Counted from the first letter of the stretch, positions 33,705 to 44,323 are shown. The stretch: 64,000 bases of DNA from Microbaculum marinisediminis (GCF_025397915.1 NZ_JALIDZ010000001.1:124001-188000); one strand, 5' to 3'. Numbers and translations: made by a program. The notes: a model not told the origin generated them from the letters alone.

Positions 33705-35078
33705 TCAGCCGCCCTTGGCGTCGGCGGCGATACCGTCGGGACGGCCGACCATGGTCACGTAGAGGCTGCCGTCGCCATAGAGCTTGCGGGCGACACGCTT
33801 AGCATCGTCGATCGTCACCGCATCGATCAGGTCGTTGCGCTTGTTGATGTAATCGATGCCGAGCTTGTCCCGCTGGATCTCGACGAGCTGGCGGGCGATC
33901 TTGGTCGAGGTGTCGAAACGCAGCGGGTAGGAGCCCTTGAGATAGCGCTTGGCCTTGTCCAGCTCCTCCGCGGTCGGGCCCTCGTCGGCCATCCGCTTGA
34001 TCTCCTCGTCGATGATGGCCAGCGATTCCGCGGCGCGGTCGTTGCGGGTCGCAGCCCCGCCGGCGATCAGGCCGGCGCGGTCGAGGGGATAGAGGAAGCT
34101 GTAGACCGAATAGGACAGGCCGCGCTTTTCGCGAACCTCCTGGTAGAGGCGCGAGGAGAACGCGCCGCCGCCGAGGATATGGTTGACGACATAGGCGGGG
34201 ATGAAATCGGGATCGTCGCGCTTCAGGCCGGGCCGGCCGAACTGGATCACCGTCTGCGGGATTTCCATCTCGACGACCTTGCGCATGCCGCCGTCCGGCA
34301 GCGTCGCCTCGGCGACAGGGGCGAGGTCGGCCGTCTGCGGCAGGCCGCCGAAGATCTCGTCGAGCAGGGGGGCAAGACGCTCGGCGGTGATGTCGCCGAC
34401 GACGGCGATCTTGAGCGTGTCGCGGGCGAAGATGCGCTCGTGATAGGCGCGCAGGTCGTCGACGGTGATCGCCGCCACGGTCTCCAGCGTGCCCTTGACC
34501 GGGCGGCCGTAGGGGTGGCTGCCGAACACGGTGTCGGACCACAGCCGGCCGGCGACCGCGTTGGGATCGGTCAGCTCGCGGCGCAGGCCGGATTCGGTCT
34601 GGACGCGCATGCGCTCGATCGCGTCGGCGTCGAAGCGCGGCGCGGTGATCGCCAGGCGCAGCAGGTTCGCGGCCTCGTCCAGGTTCTCCGTCAGCGTCTG
34701 CATCGCGCCGTAGAAGGTGTCGCGGCCGGCGTCGAACGACATCTCGATCGCCAGGCTCTCCAGCTTCTCCTGGAAGGCGGCGGAATCGATGTCGCCGGCG
34801 CCCTCGTCGAGAAGGACGCTTATCAGATTGGCGACGCCGGGCCGGTCGGGCGGGTCCTGCGCGGCGCCGCCGTCGAAGGCGAACTGCACGCTCACCAGCG
34901 GCACGGCGGATTCGGACACCAGCCAGGCCTCGATGCCGCCGGGCGAGACCACCTTCTCGATCTCGATCGCCGAGGCCGGACGGACGGCGGCGGTGGTGGC
35001 CACGGTCGCGACCGTGGCGACGGCAAGGGCGGGGACTATCGCGTCAGTCATGAACTTCCACACCAGGGACTTCAGCAT
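33705..35078 (-). CDS. M16 family peptidase-like protein lacking the metal motif
   Basis: The 457-residue protein begins with an export signal-like region (AIVPALAVATVATVATTAAV, ending ASA). It has the M16 fold (PLVSVQFAFDGGAAQDPPDRPG, AYVVNHILGGGAFSSRLYQEVREKRG in two blocks) but at the HXXEH position it reads VANLISVLLDEGAGD, so it cannot bind zinc in the standard way. In paired M16 systems one subunit is catalytic and the other inactive. The active partner is the gene 70 bp upstream. The start at 35078 lacks a clear ribosome-binding site; ATG at 35051 is an alternative. Confidence 0.88.
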   Translation of the reverse strand: MLKSLVWKFMTDAIVPALAVATVATVATTAAVRPASAIEIEKVVSPGGIEAWLVSESAVPLVSVQFAFDGGAAQDPPDRPGVANLISVLLDEGAGDIDSAAFQEKLESLAIEMSFDAGRDTFYGAMQTLTENLDEAANLLRLAITAPRFDADAIERMRVQTESGLRRELTDPNAVAGRLWSDTVFGSHPYGRPVKGTLETVAAITVDDLRAYHERIFARDTLKIAVVGDITAERLAPLLDEIFGGLPQTADLAPVAEATLPDGGMRKVVEMEIPQTVIQFGRPGLKRDDPDFIPAYVVNHILGGGAFSSRLYQEVREKRGLSYSVYSFLYPLDRAGLIAGGAATRNDRAAESLAIIDEEIKRMADEGPTAEELDKAKRYLKGSYPLRFDTSTKIARQLVEIQRDKLGIDYINKRNDLIDAVTIDDAKRVARKLYGDGSLYVTMVGRPDGIAADAKGG

Positions 35079-35148
35079 GGGGAGGGAACCTCCGCTTTCG
35101 AATAATCGGGCGACGGCGCACCGTGCGTACTGGGCGCTGACAGGGCGC

Positions 35149-36579
35149 TTACTGGACGGCGCTCTCGCCGGCGGGTTCGGCCGCGCCGGTGGCGCCGCCC
35201 TGCGGGACGGACGCCTGCTCCTGCGGCTCGGCGCGCAGATAGGCGGTCACCGAGCGCTCCGGAGTCAGGTACTTGCGCGCGACGTCGACCACCTGGTCCG
35301 CGGTGACGGCGCGGATCCTGTCCGGCCACGCGGCGATGTCGGCGACGGTGCCGCCGGTGGTCAGCGCGGTGCCGTAGATGCGGGCGAGCGAGGACTGGCT
35401 GTCCTGGGCGTAGACCGATTCGGCGATCAGCGCGTTCTTGACGCGGGTCAGCTCGGCCTCGGTGACGCCGCCGGCGACGAGATCGGCGATGACGCCGTCC
35501 GCCGCCTGGGCCAATGTGTCGAGAGCGATGTCGGGCGTGGGCACGCCGTAGACCATGAAGCGGGAATCATCCAGCGCGGAGCCCTGGTAGAAGCCGCCGG
35601 CTGCGGCCGCCTCGCCGCCATCGACGACGAGCGACCTGTAGAGCCGCGAGTTGGCGCCGCCGCCGAGGATGCCGGCGAGCACGTCCAGCGCCTCGGCCTC
35701 ACCGGGCTCGGCGGTGCGGTAGCTCGGCGCCAGCCAGGCGATCCGTACGCTTTCCTGCTGCACCCGAGGGCTCGACATCGACACCGTACGGGCGGCGCGC
35801 GGCTCCGGCTCGCGCGGGCGAACGCGCTCGCCCGGCTCGGCGCGGCGCTGCACCTTGCCGTAGGTCTCCTCGGCGAGTGCGCGAACCTCGTCCGGCGTCA
35901 CGTCGCCGGCGACGACCAGGATGGCGTTGTTGGGGGTGTAGTAGCGCTTGTAGAAGCTGAGCGCGTCGTCGCGGGTCAGCGCCTCGACCTCGTGCTTCCA
36001 GCCGATGATCGGGCGCGAATAGGGGTGCGCCATGTAGAGGGTGGCGTCGAGCTCCTCGCCGAGCTGAGCGGAGGGATCGTTGTCGGTGCGGCTGGAGCGC
36101 TCCTCGAGAACCACCTGCAGCTCGGACGTGACGTCCTCGGGCGCCAGCACCAGGCCGGTCATCCGGTCGGCCTCGTATTCCATCATCAGGCCGAGATGGT
36201 CCTTGGCCACCTTCTGGAAATAGGCGGTGTAGTCGGAAGAGGTGAAGGCGTTCTCCTGGCCGCCGATGTCGGCGACCACCTTGGAGAACTCGCCGGCCGG
36301 GTGCGCCTCGGTGCCCTTGAACATCAGATGCTCGAGGAAATGGGCGATGCCGGACTTGGTCGGCGGCTCGTCGGAGGCCCCGACCCTGTACCACACCATG
36401 TGGGTGACCACCGGGGTGCGGTGATCCTCGATGACGACGACCTTGAGGCCGTTGTCGAGATCGAAGGTCGTCACCGCGTCGGCGGAAGCGGCGCCCGCCG
36501 GCGCGCTGAAAGCAAAGCCGTAGGCCATCATTGAAACCAGTGCCGGAAAAACCAGACGTATCGCTGCGACTGCTCGCAT
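35149..36579 (-). CDS. M16 family zinc metallopeptidase
   Basis: This 476-residue protein has a signal peptide (AIRLVFPALVSMMAYGFAF, then APAGAASA) and the inverted zinc motif HFLEH (residues 80-84) with a downstream Glu ligand in the SELQVVLEERSS helix. The YRVGASDEPPTKSGIAH and QENAFTSSDYTAYF segments are conserved in M16B peptidases. It is expected to act in the periplasm as a heterodimer with the inactive partner downstream. The substrate is unknown. GAGGGT precedes the ATG. Confidence 0.92.
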   Translation of the reverse strand: MRAVAAIRLVFPALVSMMAYGFAFSAPAGAASADAVTTFDLDNGLKVVVIEDHRTPVVTHMVWYRVGASDEPPTKSGIAHFLEHLMFKGTEAHPAGEFSKVVADIGGQENAFTSSDYTAYFQKVAKDHLGLMMEYEADRMTGLVLAPEDVTSELQVVLEERSSRTDNDPSAQLGEELDATLYMAHPYSRPIIGWKHEVEALTRDDALSFYKRYYTPNNAILVVAGDVTPDEVRALAEETYGKVQRRAEPGERVRPREPEPRAARTVSMSSPRVQQESVRIAWLAPSYRTAEPGEAEALDVLAGILGGGANSRLYRSLVVDGGEAAAAGGFYQGSALDDSRFMVYGVPTPDIALDTLAQAADGVIADLVAGGVTEAELTRVKNALIAESVYAQDSQSSLARIYGTALTTGGTVADIAAWPDRIRAVTADQVVDVARKYLTPERSVTAYLRAEPQEQASVPQGGATGAAEPAGESAVQ

Positions 36580-36717
36580 CGGGCTACCCTCACGTAGTTG
36601 GCCGCCCCGGTCCGTTCAACCGGCGCGACGCTGCCAAACGATATAGACGGGTGCCCCGTCCGGCGCCACCACGCTCCCGAAGTCGTGATCGGCCGGACCT
36701 CCTCTGACGTCCAGGTA

Positions 36718-37386
36718 TTAACTGTTGCCCCACAGCTTGGAGAAAAAGCCCTTCTTCTCCGGCTCCTCGGGGCCCTCGACCGACGGCGCCGGCGTCCGGT
36801 AGCCGGCCGGCGGCTCGTTCAGGGACTGCCGCGGCGGCTCGGACCGGAGCTGCTGGGTGGGATCCTTGCGGCGATCCAGGAGTTCGCGCGGGCTGACCGT
36901 CTTGGCCTCTTCCTTGCCGCCCGGCTTCTTCGGGCCGAGCGCCATGCCGGAGCCGTTGCTGCGGCCATACATGCGCCCCCACTCCTCGAGTTCGCCCGGC
37001 GTCATCGGCTCGGAAGCGTACTCGACGTCGCGCGGCTTCTCCTTGAGGGCGGCCTGGCGCATCTCCGCCTCCGCCCGGCGGCGTTCCGCGTCGGGGTCGG
37101 TCGGCCACGCGGCACCATAGGATTCGCTGGCGGCGACCGGCGGCGGCAGGTCCCGGGCGGCCTGGTCGGCCGACGGCATCACCAGCGGCGAGCGCGGCCC
37201 GTACTCGATCGTCTCCTCGCTGGGATCGACCTTCAGGCCCATCGCGACGAGCGGATCGCCGAGCATGTCCTCAACGGGATCGTTGAAGCCACTGCTGGAT
37301 CCCGAGCAGGCTGCCAGAAGCCCGCCCGCCACGCAGATCGCGAAGCCTGTCGTCAGCCTCGCACCGAACCGACCGTCTCGTTTCAT
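36718..37386 (-). CDS. DUF3035 lipoprotein (BamF-like)
   Basis: This 222-residue protein has a lipoprotein signal with lipobox LLAACSG, so Cys about 25 would be lipidated. It has RSPLVMP, as in DUF3035 proteins, and a long charged, Pro-rich, probably disordered region. DUF3035 members have been reported as alphaproteobacterial Bam complex lipoproteins; the assignment here is tentative. I chose ATG at 37386. The neighbour lspA encodes the very peptidase that would process it, and the M16 genes lie downstream. Confidence 0.75.
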   Translation of the reverse strand: MKRDGRFGARLTTGFAICVAGGLLAACSGSSSGFNDPVEDMLGDPLVAMGLKVDPSEETIEYGPRSPLVMPSADQAARDLPPPVAASESYGAAWPTDPDAERRRAEAEMRQAALKEKPRDVEYASEPMTPGELEEWGRMYGRSNGSGMALGPKKPGGKEEAKTVSPRELLDRRKDPTQQLRSEPPRQSLNEPPAGYRTPAPSVEGPEEPEKKGFFSKLWGNS

Positions 37387-37494
37387 GCGGTTACCCGTTC
37401 CCGTGCCTGCTGGCGTCGTGCCCCGTCCGGGCCCATCGCCCAAGCGCCATACGCAAATACCAGCACGTGTTGCGTCTCGTTCGAGACTAGCCCG

Positions 37495-38007
37495 CTAATC
37501 GGGCTTTGGGGCTGTTTTGTGACTATCCGTCAGCGAGTCATACAGAAGCCCGACGACACCCGCAACAATGGCGACGTCGGCGAGGTTGAACACGTACCAG
37601 GACCAGCCGAAGGCGGAGAAGTGGAAAAAGTCCGCAACAGCGCCGTAAATCGCCCGATCGACGGCGTTTCCGATCGCCCCGCCGATAACCAGGCCGATCG
37701 AGACCGCCGTGAGCCTGGAATGCGCCCGGGCGAGCCAGATCCACAGGGCGAGGCTCGCGACGATCTTGACCGCCACGAGGACCCACCGCCCCGCTTCGGT
37801 ATCCTGCTGGAACAGGCCGTAGCTGACGCCGCGGTTCCAGACGAGGATGAGATCGAAGAACGGCGCAACCTCGATTCGCCCCCGCGCGGCGATGTCGATC
37901 GGGCCGAGCATCGCCCACTTGTGCAAGCGGTCGAGCAGGAAGACGACGAGCGCGACCGAGGCGCCAAGGCCGGTCAGCGGGCCCCAGAGGGTGCGGCGGA
38001 GGCTCAT
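37495..38007 (-). CDS. lspA: Lipoprotein signal peptidase (signal peptidase II)
   Basis: LspA cleaves prolipoprotein signal peptides in the inner membrane. The 170-residue protein has four hydrophobic segments and the catalytic Asp pair in GGAIGNAVDRAIYGAVADFF and FNLADVAI. VWNRGVSYGLFQ matches the family's NxGxxF region. I chose ATG at 38007, which gives MSLRRTLWGPL; upstream frame belongs to the ileS region. It lies 37 bp after ileS, and the two are commonly linked. Confidence 0.93.
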   Translation of the reverse strand: MSLRRTLWGPLTGLGASVALVVFLLDRLHKWAMLGPIDIAARGRIEVAPFFDLILVWNRGVSYGLFQQDTEAGRWVLVAVKIVASLALWIWLARAHSRLTAVSIGLVIGGAIGNAVDRAIYGAVADFFHFSAFGWSWYVFNLADVAIVAGVVGLLYDSLTDSHKTAPKPD

Positions 38008-38044
38008 CGTCTTTGCTGTGTCCCGCTGTGCAACGGCCGGCGCC

Positions 38045-40981
38045 CTATTGCGCGGCCGCGCGGCCCGCCTCGAACTCGCGCATCGCCATGGCGTCGCGCG
38101 GCGACAGGTCCGGCCAGGCCGGATCGGAGCCGACGTCGGGGAGGATCTTCCACGAGCGGGCGCACTTCCTGCCCTGGGCCAGCGCCGGCACGACGGCGAC
38201 GCCGGACACCTCGTCGATGCGGTGCGCATCGGCCGGGCCCGCGCCTTCCTTCAGGACGATCTGGCTGGTGATCGAGACCTCCGCCAGGTCGACGTCGGCG
38301 ACGGCCGCGATCAGCTCGGCATCGGTGAACCAGACCTCCGGCGCGGCCTCGAGACTGGAGCCGATGCGCTTGGCCGCGCGCTCGATCTCGATGGCACCGG
38401 TGATGACGCGGCGCACCCGGCGCACCCGCCGCCACTTCTCGGCCAGGCGTTCGTCATACCAGCTCTCGGGAACCTCCGGGAACGTCTCGAAGTGCACCGA
38501 GCCGTCCTCCGAGGGGAACCGCGACAGCCACGCCTCGTCCATGGTGAAGGGCAGCATCGGCGCCCACCAGCTGATCAGGCACCGGAAGATGCGGTCGAGC
38601 ACCGCGAGGCAGGCCTTGCGCTTCGTGCTGGAGAGCGGGTCGCAGTAGAGCGAGTCCTTGCGGATGTCGAAGTAGAAGGCCGACAGGTCGACGGTCGCGA
38701 AGTTGAACAGCGCGTGCGAGACGCGCTTGTAGTCGTAGTCCTGGTAGCCGCGGCGCACGAGCCGGTCGAGCTCGGCCAGCCGATGCAGCATATAGCGCTC
38801 CAGCTCGGGCATCTCGGCCTCGGGCACGTCCTCACCGTCGTAGTGGGCAAGGGAGCCGAGCATCCAGCGCACCGTATTGCGCAGCTTGCGATAGGACTCG
38901 ACGTTCATCTTCAGGATCTCGGGGCCGATCCGCTGGTCTTCCCAGTAGTCGGTCGACACCACCCACAGGCGCAGGATGTCGGCGCCGGATTGCTTGATGA
39001 CGTCCTGCGGGAAGATCTGGTTGTTCAGCGACTTCGACATCTTGCGGCCGTCCTCGGCCATGGTGAAGCCGTGCGTCAGCACCGCGTCGTAGGGCGCGCG
39101 GCCACGCGTGCCGCAGGACTCCAGCAGCGAGGAATGGAACCAGCCGCGATGCTGGTCCGAGCCTTCCAGATAGAGCGAGGCCGGCCATTTCAGGTCCGGA
39201 CGCACCTCCAGTACGAAGGAATGGGTCGAGCCCGAGTCGAACCAGACGTCGAGGATGTCGTCGACCTTGTCCCAGGCGGCCGGATCGTCGACGAGGCCCG
39301 ACAGGAAGCGCTCGCGCGCACCGTCGGCGAACCAGGCGTCGGCGCCTTCGGCCTCGAAGGCATCGCCGATGCGGCGGATCAGCGCGTCGGATTCGGCGAA
39401 ACCGGCGTTCGGGATCACCTGGCCCGTCTCGCGATGGACGAACACGGTGATCGGCACGCCCCAGGCGCGCTGGCGCGAGATCACCCAGTCGGGGCGCTCG
39501 GCGATCATGCTGCGCAGGCGGTTCTGTCCGGCGTCCGGCACGAAACGGGTCTCGGCGATGGCCTTCAGCGCCTTGGCGCGCAGGCCGTCGTCGCCCTTGC
39601 CGTCCTCCATCGAGATGAACCATTGCGGCGTGTTGCGGAAGATGACCGGCTTCTTGGAGCGCCAGGAATGCGGGTACTGGTGCTTGAGCCGGCCGCGGCC
39701 GACCAGATTGCCCGCCGCGACGAGGGCGTCGATGACGGCCTGGTTGGCATCGCCCTTGTCGCCCTTGTCGGTGATTACCCGCTTGCCCGTGAGACCCGGC
39801 GCGTCCTTGGTGAAGAAGCCGTCGGCGTCGACCGTATAGGGGATGGTCGGGTCGATGCCGCGGCCTTCGAGCGCGACCTTGTTGTCGGTCCAGACCTCGA
39901 AGTCTTCGGCGCCATGGCCCGGCGCGGTGTGCACGAAGCCGGTGCCGGCGTCGTCGGTGACGTGGTCGCCGGCGAGCAGCGGCACCGCGAAGTCGTAGGC
40001 GCCGTCGAGACCTTTCAGCGGATGGGCGCAGACCATCTCGCCGGGCTCGGCGTAGTCGATGTCGCGGACGCGCTCGTAATGCTCGACCCGAGCGGCCTTC
40101 ATCACCTCCTCGGCGAGCTTGTCGGCCAGGATGTAGAGATCGCCGGGCTTCGCCCAGTTCTCTTCCGGTGCCTCGACCACCTTGTAGAGGCCGTATTCGA
40201 TGCGCGGGCTGAACGAGATCGCCCGGTTGCCGGGGATCGTCCACGGCGTGGTCGTCCAGATCACCACCGCGGCGCTGCCGGCCTCGGGGCCCTCGACGAT
40301 CGGAAACTTCACGAAGATCGTGTCCGACGTGTAGTCGTGATACTCGACCTCGGCCTCGGCCAGCGCCGTCTTCTCGACCACCGACCACATCACCGGCTTG
40401 GAGCCGCGATAGAGGCCGCCGTTCATGGCGAACTTCGTCAATTCCCGGGCGATCTGCGCCTCGGCGGCGAAGGTCATGGTGGTGTAGGGGTTGTCCCAGT
40501 CGCCCTCGACGCCGAGACGGCGGAACTCGGCCTTCTGGACGCCGATCCAGTGTTCGGCGAACTGGCGGCATTCCTTGCGGAACTCGATGACCGGGACGTC
40601 GTCCTTGTTCCTGCCCGAGGCGCGGTACTGCTCCTCGATCTTCCATTCGATCGGCAGGCCGTGGCAGTCCCAACCGGGCACGTAGTTGGAATCGTAGCCC
40701 AGCATCTGGTGCGAGCGGGTGACGACGTCCTTGAGGATCTTGTTGAGCGCGGTGCCGATATGGATGTTGCCGTTGGCGTAGGGCGGGCCGTCGTGGAGGA
40801 CGTATTTCTCGCGGCCCTTGGCCATCTCGCGCTGGCGCTTGTAGACCTCGAGGCGGTCCCAGCGCTCGATAAACTCGGGCTCGCGCTTGGGCAGGCCCGC
40901 GCGCATCGGGAAATCGGTCTTGGGCAGGAACAGGGTTTCGGAATAGTCGCGCTTGGCGGCGGAATCGGATCCGTTTGTCAT
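38045..40981 (-). CDS. ileS: Isoleucine--tRNA ligase
   Basis: This is a 978-residue class I synthetase. It has the HIGH motif as [10 protein letters not shown] in [11 protein letters not shown] (about residues 65-75), [10 protein letters not shown] and the editing domain ([14 protein letters not shown]), KMSKS in [10 protein letters not shown] (about residue 650) and a C-terminal anticodon-binding part that ends without a zinc finger. The length fits the alphaproteobacterial type. The ATG at 40981 matches the family start. lspA follows after 37 bp. Confidence 0.96.
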   Translation of the reverse strand: MTNGSDSAAKRDYSETLFLPKTDFPMRAGLPKREPEFIERWDRLEVYKRQREMAKGREKYVLHDGPPYANGNIHIGTALNKILKDVVTRSHQMLGYDSNYVPGWDCHGLPIEWKIEEQYRASGRNKDDVPVIEFRKECRQFAEHWIGVQKAEFRRLGVEGDWDNPYTTMTFAAEAQIARELTKFAMNGGLYRGSKPVMWSVVEKTALAEAEVEYHDYTSDTIFVKFPIVEGPEAGSAAVVIWTTTPWTIPGNRAISFSPRIEYGLYKVVEAPEENWAKPGDLYILADKLAEEVMKAARVEHYERVRDIDYAEPGEMVCAHPLKGLDGAYDFAVPLLAGDHVTDDAGTGFVHTAPGHGAEDFEVWTDNKVALEGRGIDPTIPYTVDADGFFTKDAPGLTGKRVITDKGDKGDANQAVIDALVAAGNLVGRGRLKHQYPHSWRSKKPVIFRNTPQWFISMEDGKGDDGLRAKALKAIAETRFVPDAGQNRLRSMIAERPDWVISRQRAWGVPITVFVHRETGQVIPNAGFAESDALIRRIGDAFEAEGADAWFADGARERFLSGLVDDPAAWDKVDDILDVWFDSGSTHSFVLEVRPDLKWPASLYLEGSDQHRGWFHSSLLESCGTRGRAPYDAVLTHGFTMAEDGRKMSKSLNNQIFPQDVIKQSGADILRLWVVSTDYWEDQRIGPEILKMNVESYRKLRNTVRWMLGSLAHYDGEDVPEAEMPELERYMLHRLAELDRLVRRGYQDYDYKRVSHALFNFATVDLSAFYFDIRKDSLYCDPLSSTKRKACLAVLDRIFRCLISWWAPMLPFTMDEAWLSRFPSEDGSVHFETFPEVPESWYDERLAEKWRRVRRVRRVITGAIEIERAAKRIGSSLEAAPEVWFTDAELIAAVADVDLAEVSITSQIVLKEGAGPADAHRIDEVSGVAVVPALAQGRKCARSWKILPDVGSDPAWPDLSPRDAMAMREFEAGRAAAQ

Positions 40982-41248
40982 GGTCTTCTGACTGGCTTTC
41001 GGGGCGGTCGCTCGATGGTTTCGGACACGTGGTCGGGAATCCCGGCTTTCCGCCCGTCGGGATCGATCTCCCGCCTCAGGCGAAAACCGGGCCGATAATT
41101 CGCCGCGCGGCTATGAGCCCCCGGACGGGTCTGCTCACGGGTTCGCTCGCGGTCTTGCTCACGGGCTTGTTCTCCATGACCAGGACATCCGAATGCATGG
41201 CGGGCCTTCTATCAGGCACTGGAGCCCGGATAAAGAGGCGGATTCGGC

Positions 41249-42211
41249 TCACAGGCCCGCATCGGTCCCGCTGATCGGCACCTGCGCCTGCTTCCTGCGG
41301 GCGCGGAACACCACGTAGAGGCCGCTGGAGACGATCACCGCGACGCCGACCCAGGTCCAGAAATCGGGGAAGTCGCCGAAGACCAGATAGCCCAGGATCG
41401 TCGCCCCGACGATCTCGAAATAGGTCATGGGCGCCAGCGTCGAGGCGGGAGCGCGGTTATAGGCCAGGATGATCAGGAAATGCGAGACGGTGGAGATGAG
41501 CCCGACCACCGCCAGGAGCCCCCATTCGCCCGGGCTCGGCGCGACCGGCGTGATCAGCGGCAGCCCGGTGACCATGCCGATGGCGAGCGGGATGCTGATC
41601 GCCACCGCGCTGACGACGGCGGTGAAGAAATGCGTCGAAATCGCCGGCGCCGAGGTCTTGAGGCGGCGGGTGACGATCAGATAGCAGGCGTAGGAGATCG
41701 CCGCCGTGATCGGCAGCAGGGCGACGAGGCCGAACAGGCCGGAGCCCGGCCGGATGATGATGACCGCGCCGGCCAGTCCGATGACGACCGCCGTCCAGCG
41801 GCGCGGGCCGACCGTCTCGCCGAGCACCAGCGCCGACAGCGCGGTGACGACCAGCGGGGCGACGAAGACGAGCGCGATCGCGTCGGCGAGCGGCATGACG
41901 ATGATGGCGGAGACGAAGGCGACGTTGGTGCAGCCGATGAACAGGCCGCGCAGGATCTGCAGGCCGTAGGGCCTGGGCAGAAGGCCGGCGATGCCCGGCC
42001 CGATCAGCACGAAGGGCAGCGTGAACAGCATCTGGAAGACCATGCGCGCCCAGGCGACCTGAACCGCCGGCACGGCACCGCCGAGATATTTCATGATGGC
42101 GTCCTGCATGGGCTGCAGGGTCGCGGCCAGCAGCATCAAGAGGACGCCGGCGACGACTTCGCGCTCTCCGATGACGGATTCACCTGCGGGGCGTGCGGAC
42201 GGGATCGACAC
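41249..42211 (-). CDS. EamA (DMT) family transporter
   Basis: This 320-residue protein has about ten membrane helices in two EamA repeats, including VQVAWARMVFQMLFTLPFVL and APASTLAPMTYFEIVGATIL. The start is a GTG at 42211, 8 bp after the ribF stop, so the two are probably co-transcribed. Substrate unknown. The 267 bp between it and ileS contain no gene. Confidence 0.88.
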   Translation of the reverse strand: MSIPSARPAGESVIGEREVVAGVLLMLLAATLQPMQDAIMKYLGGAVPAVQVAWARMVFQMLFTLPFVLIGPGIAGLLPRPYGLQILRGLFIGCTNVAFVSAIIVMPLADAIALVFVAPLVVTALSALVLGETVGPRRWTAVVIGLAGAVIIIRPGSGLFGLVALLPITAAISYACYLIVTRRLKTSAPAISTHFFTAVVSAVAISIPLAIGMVTGLPLITPVAPSPGEWGLLAVVGLISTVSHFLIILAYNRAPASTLAPMTYFEIVGATILGYLVFGDFPDFWTWVGVAVIVSSGLYVVFRARRKQAQVPISGTDAGL

Positions 42212-42219
42212 GGAAAGGC

Positions 42220-43212
42220 TCAGCGCGCGGCGAGACGGGCGGGCACGGACAGTCCGGCGGAACCCTCGGCGTCGGCCCTGGCCAGCAGGCGGCGGGCCTC
42301 GGCGACGTCGATCTTCATCCGCGCGACCAGCTCCTCGACACCGTCGAAGCGCGCCTCGGGGCGGATGAAGCCGACGAACTCGACCTCCACCGTCTTGCCG
42401 TAGAGATCGGGCGAGACGTCGAGCAGGTGGACCTCGAGCAGCGGCGCGCCGTTGTCGAACTGCGGCCGGCGGCCGAAGCTGGCGGCGCCGTCATGGACCG
42501 CGCCGTCGACCCGCATCCGCACCGCGTAGACGCCGTGGGCGAGACCGGTTTCCGGGGCGAGGCCGATATTGGCGGTCGGGAAGCCGAGGTCGCGGCCGCG
42601 CTTGGCGCCGTGCACGACCTCGCCGCGCACGAACCAGCGGTAGCCGAGGATGCGCGCCGCCGCCTCGACATCGCCTTCGGCGAGCGCCGCGCGCGCCGCG
42701 CTCGCCGACCAGACGGTCTCGGAATCGCCGGCCTTGCCGACGATCTCGACGTCGAAGCCGCGGTCGCGGCCGAGCGCCCTGAGGACGTCCGGCGAGCCGG
42801 CGCGGCCCTTGCCGAAATGGAAGTCGTAGCCGACGACGGCGGCGCCGACGCCGAGCCGCTCGACCAGGAGCCAGTCGACGAAGCTCTCGGCGGGGGTCGA
42901 CGCCAGCGCGGCGTCGAAGGCCACCTCGACGACGCCGTCGAGACCGAGGGCCTCGAACAGCTCCGCCTTGACGGGCGCCGGCGTCAGCCGGAACACGGGG
43001 GCCTCGGGGCGGAAGAAGGTGCGCGGATGCGGCTCGAAGGTCAGCGCCAGCGCGGCCACGCCGCGGGCGCGCGCCATCTCGATCACGCGGCTGAGGACGG
43101 CCTGGTGGCCACGATGGACACCGTCGAAGTTGCCGATCGCGACGACGCCGCCGCGCAGGGCCGCGGGCACCGGATCGGCATTGGTGATGATGGCGAAGCG
43201 GTGGTCGGGCAT
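42220..43212 (-). CDS. ribF: Bifunctional riboflavin kinase / FAD synthetase
   Basis: RibF makes FMN and FAD. The 330-residue protein has the N-terminal adenylyltransferase GNFDGVHRGHQ (about 26-36), TFEPHPRTFF, GYDFHFGKGRAG, and the C-terminal kinase GRDLGFPTANI (about 220-230) with GVYAVRM. I chose ATG at 43212, the canonical MPDHRF start. The open frame upstream is overlap with the MaoC region. MaoC precedes it by 29 bp and the EamA gene follows by 8 bp. Confidence 0.95.
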   Translation of the reverse strand: MPDHRFAIITNADPVPAALRGGVVAIGNFDGVHRGHQAVLSRVIEMARARGVAALALTFEPHPRTFFRPEAPVFRLTPAPVKAELFEALGLDGVVEVAFDAALASTPAESFVDWLLVERLGVGAAVVGYDFHFGKGRAGSPDVLRALGRDRGFDVEIVGKAGDSETVWSASAARAALAEGDVEAAARILGYRWFVRGEVVHGAKRGRDLGFPTANIGLAPETGLAHGVYAVRMRVDGAVHDGAASFGRRPQFDNGAPLLEVHLLDVSPDLYGKTVEVEFVGFIRPEARFDGVEELVARMKIDVAEARRLLARADAEGSAGLSVPARLAAR

Positions 43213-43241
43213 CGGATCGGCTGGCGGCGTGGTGGTGACGG

Positions 43242-43697
43242 TCAGCCGCGCTTGCGCAGGCTGTCGCGGGAGGGGACCATGACGATCGCCTCGCCGTCGA
43301 GCACGGTCTTGGCATCGACCGTGCACTCGCAATGCAGCCGGGCGCGGCGCTTGTCGGCGTCGAGCTCGACGACCTCGACGTGCGCCTTGACCACGTCGCC
43401 GATGCGCACCGGCGCGCGGAAATTCAGGCTCTGGGAGATATAGACGGCGCCGGGGCCCGGCAACCGGGTTCCGAGCACGGCGGAGATCAGGCTGGCGGTA
43501 TAGAGGCCGTGGGCGATCCGCTCGCGGAACGGGGTCTGGGCGGCGAAGTGATCGCTGAGATGCACCGGGTTGTTGTCGCCGGACAGCTTGGCGAAACCGA
43601 TGACGTCGTCGGCCATGACGGTCTTCATCAGCACTTCGGTCATGCCGACGCGCAGATCCTCGAAACAATAGCCGAAACCGGCCGGCGCCATGTTCAT
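43242..43697 (-). CDS. MaoC family dehydratase
   Basis: The 151-residue single hot-dog domain protein has SGDNNPVHLSDHFAAQTPF (hydratase 2 Asp/His motif, about residues 39-57), FRERIAHGLYTASLISAVLG and LNFRAPVRIGD. It may hydrate an enoyl-CoA or enoyl thioester, but the substrate is unknown. It lies upstream of ribF on the minus strand. Confidence 0.88.
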   Translation of the reverse strand: MNMAPAGFGYCFEDLRVGMTEVLMKTVMADDVIGFAKLSGDNNPVHLSDHFAAQTPFRERIAHGLYTASLISAVLGTRLPGPGAVYISQSLNFRAPVRIGDVVKAHVEVVELDADKRRARLHCECTVDAKTVLDGEAIVMVPSRDSLRKRG

Positions 43698-43939
43698 CGT
43701 CGGTCCCCTTTCCAGTACGGGCGATGACTAGCCGCGCAAACTAGGCGGGAGCGCCGACCGGCGCAATCCGCCAAATTCCGCAAACCAGCGGTTTACCAAC
43801 CCAATCGGGCCGGAACCAGCTTAACCTATTTTTCAGCGCGCGTTCCTACCGTCGGCGGCCTCAACGAGACGGGCCGGCCACCATGTCGCAGAACGCGGCT
43901 GGCGGCGGACGAGAGCCCGGAAAAGAATGGAGAGCTAGG

Positions 43940-44323
43940 ATGGCGATCGACACCGCGATGCCAATTCTCGTCGTCGACGACTACAAGACGATGATCCGGA
44001 TTATCCGCAACCTTCTCAAGCAGCTCGGTTTCAACGACGTCGACGAGGCGACGGACGGCACCGAGGCGCTGCAGAAGCTGCGGGCCAAACAGTATGGTCT
44101 CGTCATCTCCGACTGGAACATGGAGCCGATGACCGGCTACGAGCTGCTGAAGCAGGTGCGCGGCGACGAGCGCCTGTGCGGCATGCCCTTCATCATGGTC
44201 ACCGCCGAATCCAAGACCGAGAACGTCATCGCCGCCAAGAAGGCCGGCGTGAACAACTACATCGTCAAGCCGTTCAACGCCGCGACGCTGAAGTCCAAGA
44301 TCGACGCCGTCTTCGGCGCCTGA
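43940..44323 (+). CDS. cheY: Single-domain response regulator, CheY-like
   Basis: This is a 127-residue stand-alone receiver. It has ILVVDDYKTMIRI (acidic pair), phosphoacceptor Asp in LVISDWNMEPMTG (about residue 57), VTAES and KPFNAATL (conserved Lys, about 109). These and the length match CheY, which binds the flagellar switch when phosphorylated. I chose ATG at 43940; the first 19 residues of the upstream frame are not part of the fold. cheZ follows 66 bp downstream. Confidence 0.9.
   Translation: MAIDTAMPILVVDDYKTMIRIIRNLLKQLGFNDVDEATDGTEALQKLRAKQYGLVISDWNMEPMTGYELLKQVRGDERLCGMPFIMVTAESKTENVIAAKKAGVNNYIVKPFNAATLKSKIDAVFGA

Noticed and set aside
40982-41248. Possible small gene in the gap between ileS and the EamA gene
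   Set aside because: The open frame overlaps both neighbours and has no start context or conserved pattern; the gap is best read as non-coding.
43797-43830. CtrA-like TTAACC motif upstream of cheY
   Set aside because: A second half-site at proper spacing was not found, so CtrA control cannot be supported.
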